Shown here one piece after another: positions 1-10,680 of a stretch of DNA of 64,000 nucleotides. Position 1 is the stretch's first letter, and each line of letters opens with the position of its first letter. A program made the position numbers and the translations under genes. Source of the stretch: Neoceratodus forsteri (lineage: Eukaryota; Chordata; Ceratodontiformes; Ceratodontidae); NCBI GenBank assembly GCA_016271365.2, contig CM028132.1, positions 1,183,691,001-1,183,755,000 of the forward strand, written 5' to 3'. The notes below the pieces were generated by a model that worked only from the letters and a program-made list of their open reading frames with translations, made no database searches and was not told the DNA's origin.

Positions 1-187
1 AGGAGGAGAATATGGATGGCTTTTAAATTCCTTTGAAAAAGTTTGTATTCAGGCAAATATTCCTAGAGAGTCCTGAGCTTCCAGCTATCCCCACTACTTA
101 CTGGGAAAGCTCAGGATGCATTGGGTCAAATGGACAATGAGGACAGTAATGATTACAGCAAACTTAAACTGCACTTTTAAAATGTAC

Positions 188-286
188 GATTTAAATGCAG
201 AAGCATACAGAGCTAAATTCGTGAAGCTCAGGAGAAGCCCTGACAACAGCTATGAAGAGCTAGCCATGAAACAACGTCAGTTTTAA
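188..286 (+). pseudogene. Gag fragment, SCAN-like
   Basis: One frame reads through to a stop at 284-286 with residues YRAKFVKLRRSPDNSYEEL, closely resembling the SCAN-domain helix pattern (YRxxFRxxxRxxGxSYxEL). SCAN domains mediate dimerisation in vertebrate zinc-finger proteins and descend from Gmr1-like Gag. About 33 codons survive; the upstream part is not readable. It could instead be a host SCAN pseudogene, but the CCHC knuckle and protease downstream favour Gag. Confidence 0.55.
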
Positions 287-579
287 ACTGTTAGTGGGAA
301 GGAATTGAAGCAAACTCTGTAGATAAAATTGAAAATGCTGTATTGTTAGAGGAGTTTTTTGCATGCCAGCAGAGCTGAAAACCTGGCTGGAGGACAGAGA
401 TCCAAAAACAGTAGGAAGCTGCTGAATCTCGGACCGCTATGCAAGAGCAGACCTGCCCTGAGAGCAAAAGGGGCAGGGGTGGCAGCACAGAAAAGGAAAA
501 GCACGCCTTCAGGGCAGCTAAAACCCTCACTACCTCCACTGAAACTGATTAGCCCCAGGTTTCAAAGAAAATATTTTTT

Positions 580-1139
580 TCTGAGAAAAGAAACAAATGT
601 TGGGTTTGCAAAGAAGCTGGGCATATAGCCAGACAGTGTCCCAAAAGGACGAGGAACACACAAAGTGGTGCTAGGAAAGAAGTGGGTTGTTTGTGTGTCC
701 CTGAAAGCATACCTGTAAACATGAGGGAACACATGCGCCCAGTCACTGTGAATGGTGTACAGACACAAGGGTTAAGAGACACAGGGGAATCCCTGAAGTT
801 GGTAAAGGGATCTGGTAGAGACTGGTCAGCTTATACCCAATAAATTTGTAACTGTACAGGGGTTCACTGGGGAGGAGAAAACATTGCCACTTGCTAATGT
901 TCTCCTAGACTGGGGTGAGATGGGGAACTGTGCAACAGGTTGCAGTAGCAGAAACTTTAGCAGATGATGTAATTCTTGGCAACAATCTCAAACCGGGGAT
1001 GGTGTGTGCAGTTACCCGTAGCCAAGTGGCAAAGGAAAACTGTGGTGCCCCAGACCCCATAGAAGCCACTGTAGAAACCACACTGCGAGGCTGGTTCTCA
1101 GCCTGTGTTCCGATATGGAGACTAATGAAAGGAGGGTAG
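580..1139 (+). pseudogene. Gag CCHC zinc knuckle and aspartic protease remnant
   Basis: At 598-639 the frame shows C-x2-C-x4-H-x4-C (CWVCKEAGHIARQC), the nucleic-acid-binding zinc knuckle of Gag. The same frame continues to a protease active-site region, LRDTGESLKLV, with the DTG triad at 778-786, then a stop at 841. Further on, FTGEEKTLPLANVLLDWG and, in a second frame from 915, ETLADDVILGNNL match the C-terminal half of gypsy-type retropepsins. A stop and a frameshift break the gene. Confidence 0.68.
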
Positions 1140-1477
1140 AAATTCCTCAGTAGCAGCTAACCAAACAGCTACGGAGGATGACCCATTGTCAGAGGTTAGG
1201 ATTACAGTGATCCTGAGTGCCCTGACACTAGAGCTAGGGACCCTAGTTTAGAGACTGAAGGGGACCTGTCCCATGCTGTGGGAATGTGTAAGGAGTTTGC
1301 AGCTGCTCAGAAAGTGATCGAGTCTAGAGAAGCTGAGGGCTTGGGCAGAATCTGACGGAGTAACAGGAGGTGACGGAACATAAAGTTTATTGGGACAATG
1401 GACTGATGTATACTCAGGATGCTAAGACAGTGGGAGGGGTGATAGGCAGGTAGCTTGTCATTCCCCAGGAGTACTGT

Positions 1478-1680
1478 GAGCAGTTGCTCGAGACTGCACA
1501 CCATGTTCCCTTGTCTGGTCATCTGGGAATCACACCAACTACACAGCGGTTGGCCCAGAATTTCTGATGGCCCAACTTCACCCAGCAGGTGAAGGAGTAT
1601 TGCAAGTCTTGTCACTGGTGCCAAGAAATAGGGAAGGCAGATAAGAAAACCCAAGCTGCCCTAATTCCATTGCCCATAGT
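1478..1680 (+). pseudogene. Integrase N-terminal HHCC zinc-binding fragment
   Basis: The frame carries paired histidines at 1499-1504, the SGHLG motif (His at 1520-1522) and CKSCHWCQ (Cys at 1601, 1610 and 1619), the H-H-C-C zinc-binding module of Ty3/gypsy integrases. The linker LIPLPIVEEP, which normally precedes the DDE core, follows, and then the sequence jumps to RT. An in-frame stop lies at 1565-1567. The catalytic core is absent. Confidence 0.72.
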
Positions 1681-1689
1681 GGAGGAGCC

Positions 1690-2522
1690 ATGCTGTGTAC
1701 TTGGATGATGTTGTGGTGTACCATCCAGACTGGAAAAGCCACCTGGAACACCTATGAGCAGTTATCCAGTCTATCAAAAAGGCAGATCTGACAATTAATC
1801 CTACAACGTGTGCATAGGGCATGCAGGAAACCAGATATTTGGGCTATGTGTTGGGAAATGGAGAAGTCAAGCCAGAGGTTTTCAAGATAGAAGCTGTAGC
1901 TAACAGCCCTGTCCCTAAAACAAAGAAGCATGTCAGGTTATTTTTAGGGCTAGCTGGTTATTGGAGATTTGTTCCCAACTTTGCCCAGTTAGCTACTCCC
2001 CTCACTGAACTCACAAAAAACAGTACCTGAATAATGTGAAATGGTCCACAGAGTGTGATGAAGCTTTTCGGGCCATTAGGGCTGCATTATGTTCAGCCCC
2101 TGTTTTAAGAAGCCCAGACTTTGAGAAACAATTTCTGTTACAGAGATGCATCAGAGGTATGCCTAGATGCAGTCTTGTTGGGTCAGCATATAGATGGAAA
2201 AGAACATCTTATTCTATATATAAGTAGGAAATTGCATGACAGACAGAAAAGGTACTCCAGCATTGAAAAGGAATGCCTTGCGGCAAAGTGGCCCATGGAG
2301 TCCCTTAAGTTTTACTTACTAGGAGATGACTTTGTACTTGTAACAAATCACAATCCTCTCTGTTGGCTGAACCAAATGAAGGATAAAAATTCCAGAATCA
2401 CACGGTGGTACCTGGCTCTACAACCATTTAGATTTATAGTGATGCACAAATCTGGGAAAGAGAATGTCAATCCTGATTTTCTGTCAAGATATGGATCAGG
2501 AATTGAGAATTCTGAAGGTTGA
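1690..2522 (+). pseudogene. Reverse transcriptase (C-terminal part) and RNase H remnant
   Basis: The segment starts at the RT active site YLDDVVVY (YLDD at 1698-1709), followed by the thumb motif RLFLGLAGYWRFVPNF. RNase H follows with the tail motif ILYISRKL, KRYSSIEKECLA, VTNHNPLCWL and NVNPDFLSR. The gene ends at a stop at 2520-2522 with no integrase after it, which supports the Gmr1-type order. There are at least two frameshifts (near 2030 and 2125). The RT fingers and first catalytic Asp are missing. Confidence 0.8.
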
Positions 2523-2641
2523 AAAACCAAATGTGAGAGTTTAAACTTTACTATTTGCTGTACTGTTGTTATGGAAAAAAGGATACTGCATGTGCACAGA
2601 ACTGTAAAGGTTATATGTTTATGTTAGATGAGAATTACTAG

Positions 2642-4294
2642 TGTAACCCACCCCCACCGCGCCAACCCCCTTGTTCAACTAGCTGGGCTGCTCCTCTCAC
2701 ACATGGCGCCATTGAGAGGGATGGGGGTTGTCACTAAAGTTCTGTTTACTAGTACATCTGAGCCTGCCATCCTCAGACAGGCAAACCAAGTGTGCAACTT
2801 CTGGCTTACACCTGGGGACCATTTACGATGGCCATCAACCTGGGTCCCTGGGAGAAAACGCTTGTTCACAATTATGCTAGGTTTGTACTTCGGTCAGGGC
2901 ACACAAGTAAATCCAGACACAGTGGAAGCAATAACATTACTGTCCAAACCAGGTTGGGATTCTAGAGTGGGGCTTTATTCACATACACAGAGAATAATCA
3001 CAGCGAAGATGGACTCCCACAGGGCTACGCCCACTGGTAATGCAGATTACTGAGGTAGAGAGCATACACATAGCGTAACCCTCAGGTTCGAATGGAACAG
3101 TGAACACACTCTGGTTCTGAACTGCACAGCTAACTGTCTGGTTCTGAATGGAGATTGCACATATGGCTAGATTCAGTACAATTTCCCTTGGACTAGGCAC
3201 CCTCGGCCAGTACTAGAGACTTTTCCATATTTCATGAGGAATTACTGGTGGCACTCTTGACCACCAAAGAGCACATACAGGCTCACAGAAGATCCAAACC
3301 CATGTTTGGGTAAACTATTTTCTTCAGGCACTGGCCAAATGCACTGAGAGAAAACAAAGGTGCCCAAACTGAACCCAGAGAGGTAAACACGGTTATTCCA
3401 GATGGGGGGGGGGGGCTCCCACCTTTTGCTTCCAAATTTATACTCGCCCATTCATCTGGTTAATAACACCCTCACAGAAAACTTGAAGATGCTGTCTTGA
3501 AATGTCTTTCACATTTAACATACTACATCTCACACCTCCGAGGTGTCATGAAGTTAAAAGTTCTGTAAATGGCAATGTCTCTTCACTAGACCCCCACTTT
3601 AGCAGGCACCTTTAAATCAGACACAAACTAAAAGTTCTGTACTTGGCAAGGCTGTCTCTGGACCCCATAATGGGCAGATACTGTTAAACAGAAAACAGTC
3701 TTGATGACAGAGTCCCTTTGTCAGAGAAAACTCACCACAGGAATGCAGATGCCTCAGGGCTTTTCACACAGAAAGTCTCAGGTACTCACAGAGCAGATGA
3801 ATCTCAGGCAGCTTCAACACAGTCCAGGCTGGACCAGGGGATTGCCCCTGAATCCTGGAATCCCACCCCCATCCCTCTGGGGATGGGGCACTGAAAAACC
3901 CCTCTTGGAACGGTCTCTACCACTTCACTCTCTATCTTCTATGTTCTTCTTCTAGGGTGAGAACAAACTATCCAAACACAGTGGTAGCTCTCTGTCAGAG
4001 CTAAAACTGAAAAGCTGCCTAGACTGCAACACTTCTCCTCGAACTCCACTCTACAGACTACTGAACTGTAACTCAACATTCTACAGCTAACTCCCCAGCT
4101 AGCATTCCAATGTGGCTTATGCTGCTGCGACAATTCTAAAGTGACATCATCACTCCAGCTCAGCTGAGACTGAAAACAGAGTGTGACAGTGTGAAATCCA
4201 TTTACTGTAACTGGCATTTCACAAGCTGCCTCTCCCCTGCCTGCCACTGATTCTAAGTGGGATTCTAGTAACCCCTGGGAACAGGGGGGTTACA
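2642..4294. mobile_element. LTR-type insertion, TGTAACCC to GGGGTTACA (1.65 kb)
   Basis: The block begins TGTAACCC and ends GGGGGGTTACA, the TG...CA ends of an LTR. It interrupts the noncoding 3' region of the Gmr1-like element between RNase H and the polypurine tract. Flanking tetranucleotides are CTAG (2638-2641) and ATAG (4295-4298), compatible with a 4-bp target duplication bearing one mismatch. No coding domain is seen. A second block with the same termini, similar length and similar end sequence lies at 43995-45619. It is best read as a solo LTR; orientation is uncertain. Confidence 0.55.
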
Positions 4295-4334
4295 ATAGAA
4301 AGTTTTGGAAACCTGTTTTTGTAAAACAGGTTCC

Positions 4335-4696
4335 CTCTTAAGGACGGGGGTATATGACAGGGTTGAATATGACCCTGTCCCAGTTGTGCAAAAAGAGTTT
4401 AAATGCAAGGATCTGTTCTATTCTCTCATTTTCTGTCTCTTGTCTGTCTGGTTTCGCAACCAGATTTTCTCGTGAGACCTAGGACGTGATCACCCTGACG
4501 GTCTTGCAATTCCCTGCATTTCACTCTCTCTCTACCCTCACTTGCTGTTCTGTCTTTTCTTCCCCCTTGCATATCTGCTGGTATAAAAATATATGTGAAT
4601 CATTATGTGGAAATGTAACTGATACCGGGATCCCTTTGTTTGAAACTGTACATAGTTTTACTGTTGAAATGATTGCAGAAAGCTGTTTGAAACTCA
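4335..4696 (+). repeat. Polypurine tract and right LTR of the Gmr1-like element
   Basis: AAGGACGGGGG (4340-4350) is a purine tract in the position of a plus-strand primer. It is followed by TGACAGGG at about 4355, taken as the LTR start. The LTR has a TTTAAATG-type TATA region near 4398 and pyrimidine-rich sequence downstream. Its right limit is set by the CR1 3' end at about 4697, so it may be truncated. No second LTR copy is inside the window to check the limits. Confidence 0.45.
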
Positions 4697-5307
4697 TAGA
4701 AACATAGAAGTTGATGGCAGATAAGGACCGCAAGGCCCATCCAGTCTGCCCATTTCTTTTTCTACTATAAATGTGCCATCAGCCTTTGCTCTGTCAATGG
4801 CCTATCTATTCATACTCATCTGTATTGCTCCCTTATGCCTATCCCATGCCTGTTTGAAGTCCTGCACTGTATCCATATCCACCACTTCTTGAGGTAGGCC
4901 ATTCCATGCATCCACCACCCTTTTGTGAAAAGAACTTCCTCACATTACCTTTAATCGGCCTCCTCTGATCTCATGCTGTGTCTTCTTGTCCTGCTGTTTT
5001 TCTTATATTGAAACATGTTAGACTCTTTCACCTTGTTAATGCCCTTAAGGTGTTTGAATGTTTCGATCATATCACCTCTCCCTCTTTTGCTCTAGGGTAT
5101 ACATATCGAGTTCTGTTAATCTCTCCTCAGATGTTTTCTGATGCAGTTCCTGCACCATTTTGGTTGCCCTTCTCTGACTGCCTCAATTTGGTTAATGTCC
5201 TTGTGAAGGTGTGGCCTCCAGTATTGCATGCAGTATTCCAGATGGGGCCTAACTAGTGTCTTGTAAAGAGGGATTGTTACCTCCTCTTCCGACTTGTGAT
5301 ACTCCTA

Positions 5308-6265
5308 CTAATATAGCCCAACATCCCCTAGCCTACCTACTGCTTTAGTGGTCTGCTTGGATGATTTCAGGTCATCGGTGTGATGATTGCCCAAGTCTCT
5401 TTCCTCCCTTGTGACTGCCAGCAACTCTCCTCCCAGCCTATAGGTGGCTTCAGGGTTTCTTCCCTTGTGCATGATCTTGCACTTCTTTGCATTAAACCCC
5501 AGTTGCCACTCTTCTGACCATTTTGCTAGTTTATCCAGATCTCTTCTCATTCTGTCCACCCCATCTGGATCATCTACTCTGTTGCAGATCTTGGTGTCAT
5601 CTGCAAACAGACAAACCTTACCCTCCAGTCCATCTGCAATGTTACTGATGAAGATGTTGAAGAGGACTGGTCCCAGGACTGATCCCTGAGGTACTCCACT
5701 TGTGACTTGCATCTCTTCTGACTGAATGCCGTTTACCACCACTCTCTGTTTTCTGCCCGTCAACCAGTTTGCCACCCAGTTGACCAACTGCTGACCTACC
5801 CTGAGCCTACCCAGCTTTATTATTCAATCTTCTATGTGGAACAGTATCGAAAGCTTTGCTGAAGTCAAGGTAGGCAACATCAACTGCTCCCCCTTGGTCT
5901 ACCACTCTGGTTACCCAGTCAAAGAAATCTATGAGATTAGTTTGACAGGACCTTCCTTTTGTAAACCCATGCTGTCTTGGATCCTGTGCTCCTATGGATT
6001 CCAGATGTTGCACTATCCTTTCCTTAAGGAGTGCCTCCATAATCTTGCCCACTACTGAGGTAAGACTGACTGGTCTGTAGTTCCCTGCCTCCTCCCTGCT
6101 ACCACTCTTGTGGAGTGGGATCACATAAGCCCTTCTCCAGTCTACTGGGATCTCTCCTGTGCTCAGAGACTCACTAAACAGTTCAGATAATGGCTCTGCT
6201 AGTTCCACCCTTAGCTCCTTTTGTACCCTGGGATGTATGCCATCAGGTCCCATTTCCTTGTTCAC
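5308..6265 (-). pseudogene. CR1 ORF2 reverse transcriptase domain
   Basis: Two long minus-strand stretches, 6265-5807 and 5787-5308, carry the RT blocks: GIHPRVQKEL, NYRPVSLTSVVGK, YLDFSKAFDTVPH (first catalytic Asp), then GVPQGSVLGPVLFNIF and LFADDTKICN (FADD catalytic pair), FNAKKCKIMH. One frameshift or stop separates them at about 5790-5806. The C-terminal part decays below 5308. This enzyme makes cDNA by target-primed reverse transcription; this copy cannot. Confidence 0.88.
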
Positions 6266-7055
6266 CCTGAGCCTATTGAGCTCTTGTAGGACTCTTTCTT
6301 TGTGAAAGGACTAGTGCATACCTCCTCCCCTGTGTCCATGGTGCTGAGCTGTGGGCCCTGCCCTACCTTCTCTTCAGTAAATACCGAGCAGAAGTATCTA
6401 TTTAGGATAGATGCTTTTACATGGTCCTCATCCTCACACGCCCTCTTATCTCCTTTGATCTTAGCAATACCCCCCTAGACTTTCTCCTTTCACTAATGTA
6501 TCTATAGAAAGTCTTGTCACCTTCTTTTACTGTTTGCGCTAGTGTTTCCTTGATTTGGGCCTTTGCCTGCCTTACTGCCTTCCTTTAGGGAAATTTGGTA
6601 TGCCTCCCTATCTCCATCCTGCTGCTTTCCCTTATATTTCCTGAAGGCTAGACTTTTGGCTCTGACCTTTTCTGCTACTGTCTTTGAGAACCAAAGTGGT
6701 TTCCTTCTTCTTTGCACTTCCTTTTCTCTCAACACAATGGGATGTTGCTTAGTATTGCATTCTTAATGGTTGTCTACTTTGCCTGTACCCCTCACCTGTA
6801 TTTCTTTTTGCCAGGGCTAGCTTAACTCTGTTGGCCATCTTATCAAAGTCAGCTCCTCTGAAGTCCCATATTTTTGCCTTGGAATGGTATAGTTTAGTTC
6901 TAGTGGCCAAATTGAACCATACCATGTGATGGTCCCTGGCCCCAGGTGACCTCTCACCTGGAGATCTGTGGTCCTTTCCGTGTTAGTCAGTACTAGATCT
7001 AGGATAGCCCTATCTCTTATGGGTTGTTGTACTAGTTGTTTGAGCTCCTGGTTTT
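6266..7055 (-). pseudogene. CR1 ORF2 endonuclease end and linker
   Basis: The 6517-6735 stretch (REKEVQRRRKPLWFSKTVA, then KSLAFRKYKGKQ) is the linker between the APE endonuclease and RT typical of CR1. At 6830-7055 short pieces match the endonuclease C-terminus (DRAILDLVL). Multiple frameshifts are present. The N-terminal endonuclease is absent because of 5' truncation. Confidence 0.7.
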
Positions 7056-7715
7056 CCTATGCTTCCTGGCGTGTACCTCGATGACAGGATGCATTGGAAG
7101 AGGTATCTCCAGCAGGAGGAAGGCAGTGGTATTGCCATTGTATCGCTCGCTTTTGAGACCCCACCCAGAGTAGTGTGTCCAGTTCTGTAGGCGGCACTTC
7201 TAAAGGGACATAGACTGGGTGGAAGCAGTCTAGAGGAGGGCAACTAAAATAGTGCATGGGTTGCATCAAAAGCCCTACAAAGAGAGATTAAGGGATCTCA
7301 GCATGTACACCCTGGATGAAAGGAGAGTGAGAAGAGACATGACAGAGACCTAAAAGTACTTGACAAAGGTGAACACGGTGCAGGAGGGGAGTCTCTTTCA
7401 AATGAGAAAGAGCACCAGGACCAGAGGGCATGCAATGAAGCTTTCGGGAGAGAAGTTTAAAAGGGACGTGAGGAATTACTGCTTCACTGAAAGAGTGGTG
7501 GCGCTTGGAACAGATTGCCAGTGGTATTAGTGAAGACAAAACCGTAGGGGCTTCAAGCATGCATTGGACAGACATTGGAAATATTAGTAAATAGGCAGGG
7601 AAGAGAGAAGGTTGCCAGAGATCAGTTAAAAGGCAGACTTGGCAGGGACCATCTGGGCAGACTAGGTGGTCCAAGTAAACTTTTCTGCTGACAAATTCTG
7701 TGTTTCTGTGTTCTG
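7056..7715 (+). mobile_element. CR1 LINE 3' fragment, plus strand
   Basis: Translation in shifting plus-strand frames gives CR1 C-terminal motifs: FKRDVRNYCFTERVVAL, and a TRTRGHAMK-type block. It is followed by a 3' UTR with GGGCAGACTAGGTGG and a TTTCTGTG tail at about 7690-7715. It is the end of ORF2 plus the 3' UTR; everything upstream is missing. It lies head to head with the minus-strand CR1 to its left. Confidence 0.7.
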
Positions 7716-9075
7716 CTACACTAGGGGTTGGGGGACAAGGAGCACCCAGGTAACTACAGGCCTGTCAGTCTTACCTTCATTGTGGGTAAACTGATGGAGA
7801 CACTAGTCAAGGAGACCCTTGTGGACTACCTAGAGAGAATGGTCTCCAGGATAGTAAACTGCACGGGTTTGTGGCAGGGAGATCTTGTCAGACCAGCCTG
7901 ATAGTATAATTTGACTGGGTAACTAAGGCAGTCAGTAAGGGATGAGCAGTTGCTTTACTGTTCTTGACTTCATCAGTGTGTTTCACTAAAATGCCCACAC
8001 AGAAGGCTGCTAAAGAATCTAGGTACAACGAAAGACCTACCTAGATGGGGGGTTAGTAGGTCAGGGGGGAGACAGCAGATGGTGGTGGTAAATGCAGTCA
8101 AGTTAGGGGAGGAGGGGTCACAAGTAGGGAGCCACAGGAGTCAGTCATGGGTTAAGTCCTTTTCCAAATTGTTAATCAAAAACATGAGAGAAGGAATACA
8201 TCTTAAGATGCGTCTCTTCACAGATGACAGTAAGCTCTGCGGCAGGGTGGACAGCATGGAGGAGATAAGGAATTTGAAGAGGGACTTACATATGTTAGAG
8301 AGGTGGTCCAAGGTTTGTCAGGCAAAATTTAGTGCCAGAAAATGCAAGGTGATGTACTTAGGGAACAAGAACCCCAGGACAGAATACTGGATGGGTGGAG
8401 TTAAGTAGGACACTACTTGCGAGTAAAGAGACCTGGGTGTCATCATAAGGACTCCCTAAAACAGTTTAGCCAGTGTAACAAGACCAACAGCAAAAGTACC
8501 AGGATGTTGGGATGTATGGGAGGGATAAGTAAAAGAAAGAAGGTTACCCATTTGAAATACTGTGCTCAGTTCTGGAATCCCCAGCTAAAGGAAGACAAAG
8601 ACAGGCAGGAGGTGGTGCAGCGTGGGTAACCAAAGGACTGAGAGTCTTGAGTATCGGATTAGGGCACTGAACATGTACTTGCTGAGGCCAGAAGGGAGAT
8701 ATGATTGAAACCTTCAAGTTCCTGAAAGGAATGAACAAGGTAGAGCATGACGAAATATTCAGCAGGAATAGTGAGTCAAAACACGGGATATGAGTGGACG
8801 CTTGGCGGGGGAGGGGAGTTCAGAGAGACATAAAGAAGTATTATTTTACCGAGAAAGTGGTTGAGCTGTGCAACAGGCTACTGGCAGAGGTGGTGAGTGC
8901 CAAAACTATTAATGGTTTCAGGTTGGGCTGGGACAGAATTAAGTTATTCAGGTGGTGGTGGTTGGGCATGGGGCAGGGGTAAAAGAAAATCTAGATAACA
9001 AGTCTTGGGGTGGAATAGGATAAATAAGGGCAGACTGGATGGACCGATGGTCTTTTTCTCCCAACTTGTCCATGG
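7716..9075 (+). mobile_element. CR1 LINE fragment, plus strand (RT to 3' end)
   Basis: The copy opens with NYRPVSLTFIVGKLME at about 7760, then a decayed palm, an open stretch 8079-8408 with LFTDDSKLCGRVD and KCKVMYLGNKN, and C-terminal pieces (YFTEKVVELCNRLLAEVV). The 3' segment GGGCAGACTGGATGGACC is at about 9028. The FADD catalytic motif is changed to FTDD, and stops and frameshifts are frequent. Confidence 0.78.
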
Positions 9076-9399
9076 TCTTACCCAGCCTGTGGGTAGGTGT
9101 CTTCTGTTAACTGAACCACAGGTATTAAAGAGCAACTGACATCTTCTGTTACTTGGGGCAGGCAAGTCACTCTACAGTACTATGTGTTGGGGGGGGGGGG
9201 GCTGGATCCCTGATGCCCACTCATTCCCCTAAAGCATAGGGATATAAATAAGGGGTAACTCAGAGGAGTTTGCCTCTCTAAGATGCCAACAGAAAAACTG
9301 GCACTTATCCTTTAATGTTGCTGAGGTATGAGACACCCGCTAGCTATCTACCCCTCCTTCAAGTAGTGTATCGTATTCAAGAAACCTAGAATTGATATA
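9076..9399. other. Unassigned interval with poly-G run
   Basis: No coding motif or recognised repeat was seen. A run of G near 9189-9200 is low complexity. The interval ends at the TA dinucleotide (9398-9399) that borders the Tigger-like terminal repeat. Confidence 0.4.
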
Positions 9400-9732
9400 C
9401 AGTAGAACCCCAATTATCCAAATGCCTTGGGGGACATCAATTTCATTTGGATAATCGGGTTTCGATAAACAAAAGGAAACACGTTTAACCATTCACAAAA
9501 ACTATACTGACAGTGTTATAAAGTCAAGTTGAAATGTTTAATAAATACAGTGCATAAAGTGCTACAGTGCTAAAGATTTAAAAACAAAGTAAAAAAAGTC
9601 CAGCTATGAAATGGTAAAGAACTGTGTTATCACACTCTGCTTTTTAGTTAGATTTAGCTTCTGCAATGTTTGCATTCTAAGCTTACGCAGCAGCAGTAAA
9701 TGTAGGTAGTCAATGTTCGGCTGGCTCTCCAG

Positions 9733-10680
9733 CTACAAGAGGCACTGATTGAATGCATCTACTGCCTCTGATGTTGTTGGTACCTGCATAGTCCCGTTCT
9801 CCCCCCAAGCATTGTCCTCTGGTTCTTCAGCTGTGGCTTCCATCACCTCGGGAGAGTTTTGTGCGATGGTGACTGTGTCCTCATCTGTCAGTTCACCATA
9901 ACCATTGTCGTCTGCATCGCAACTATCCACTCCTGTATAGCCTCAGGTGCGCAGTCAATAGACTGTGCAATCATTAACAGCTCTTCTTGTGTTTATTTCT
10001 TCCTGTACCACTACAGGTTCTTTCTGCAGGCGCTTAAGACCTCAGATTTTTCCCAACAGTGAACAAGTGTTTTGGTGCAGATTTCGGACCATACTTCACC
10101 GAGCAGATAGCAGGCATCCTTTACAGTGAGTTTTTTTATTGTCTCTGTCAGGGTTAGCTCATTATTTTCTTCTGCTAGCACATTTGAAAGTAGCTTAGAA
10201 CGGTACAGTCTTTTTAGGGTTGCTAAAATACCCTGATCCAGGGGTTGAAGTTTAGAGGTGGTGTTTGCTGGCAAAGAAAACGCATCGTACTACACCATCT
10301 GCTGAAGTTAATAGTTCCAAGTTTGGGTGAGCACCAGCATTATCAATTAACAAAATTGCCTTGGGGGGGAGGTTAACTGACCGTAGGTAGGATTTCACAG
10401 CAGGCACAAAATCAGAATGAAACCACTGCTTAAAAATGGTTGAGTTCATCCAAGCACTGCTTTGTGCAGCATAATTTATAGGCAGAGTGTCCATGTTAGT
10501 GTGTTTAAAGCAACGTGGACGAATAGATTTTCCAATAACCAGCAATTTTAAATGGTGGGTACCTGTTGCGTTGCAATAACCTAACACAGTTAGTCTTTCT
10601 TTATTTTTTTTAAAACCAGGAGCAAATCGCTCACTCCATGCTGCCGATGTCTTTTCAGGCAGTAATTTCCATTGTAACAT
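9733..10680 (-). pseudogene. Tigger-like transposase, DDE domain and C-terminus
   Basis: Running down from 10680 on the minus strand: WKLLPEKTSAAW, KERLTVLGYCNATGTHHLKL, KAILLIDNAGAHP (second catalytic Asp), and, after a frameshift near 10260, PANTTSKLQPLDQGILATLK (third acidic residue, LDQG). The C-terminus 9930-9733 is rich in D and E. The layout matches pogo-clade DDE transposases. The two halves overlap in different frames at 10252-10274. Confidence 0.8.

Larger units (their letters stand above)
1..4696 (+). mobile_element. Degraded Gmr1-like Ty3/gypsy LTR retrotransposon
   Basis: Scattered plus-strand fragments give the order SCAN-like Gag, CCHC knuckle, protease, integrase zinc finger, RT, RNase H, polypurine tract and LTR. 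Integrase before RT, with RNase H as the last pol domain, is the order of Gmr1-type Ty3/gypsy elements; ordinary gypsy elements have integrase last. SCAN domains are known to derive from Gmr1-like Gag, which fits. Between the integrase zinc finger and the RT YLDD box the integrase catalytic core and the RT fingers are missing, so there is an internal deletion near 1685. A separate LTR is inserted at 2642-4294, and a CR1 element abuts the right LTR. The left LTR would lie before base 1. The element is dead: stops and frameshifts occur throughout. Confidence 0.72.
4697..7055 (-). mobile_element. CR1 LINE, minus strand, 5' truncated
   Basis: Read on the minus strand this is a CR1 retrotransposon: endonuclease end (about 7055-6830), linker, RT, and a 3' UTR ending in the TTCTATG-like tail at about 4697-4710. 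The conserved 3' segment (GGGCAGACTGGATGGGCC type on the minus strand) is present. Junctions are CR1 3' tail against the Gmr1 LTR on the left and a second, oppositely oriented CR1 at 7056 on the right. The same CR1 family recurs at 7.1, 7.7, 13.9, 17.9 and 60.0 kb. Confidence 0.85.

Noticed and set aside
4250..4300. Reading GGGGGGTTACA as part of the Gmr1-like LTR
   Set aside because: It pairs better with the TGTAACCC at 2642 as the end of a separate LTR, and the Gmr1 purine tract lies farther right.
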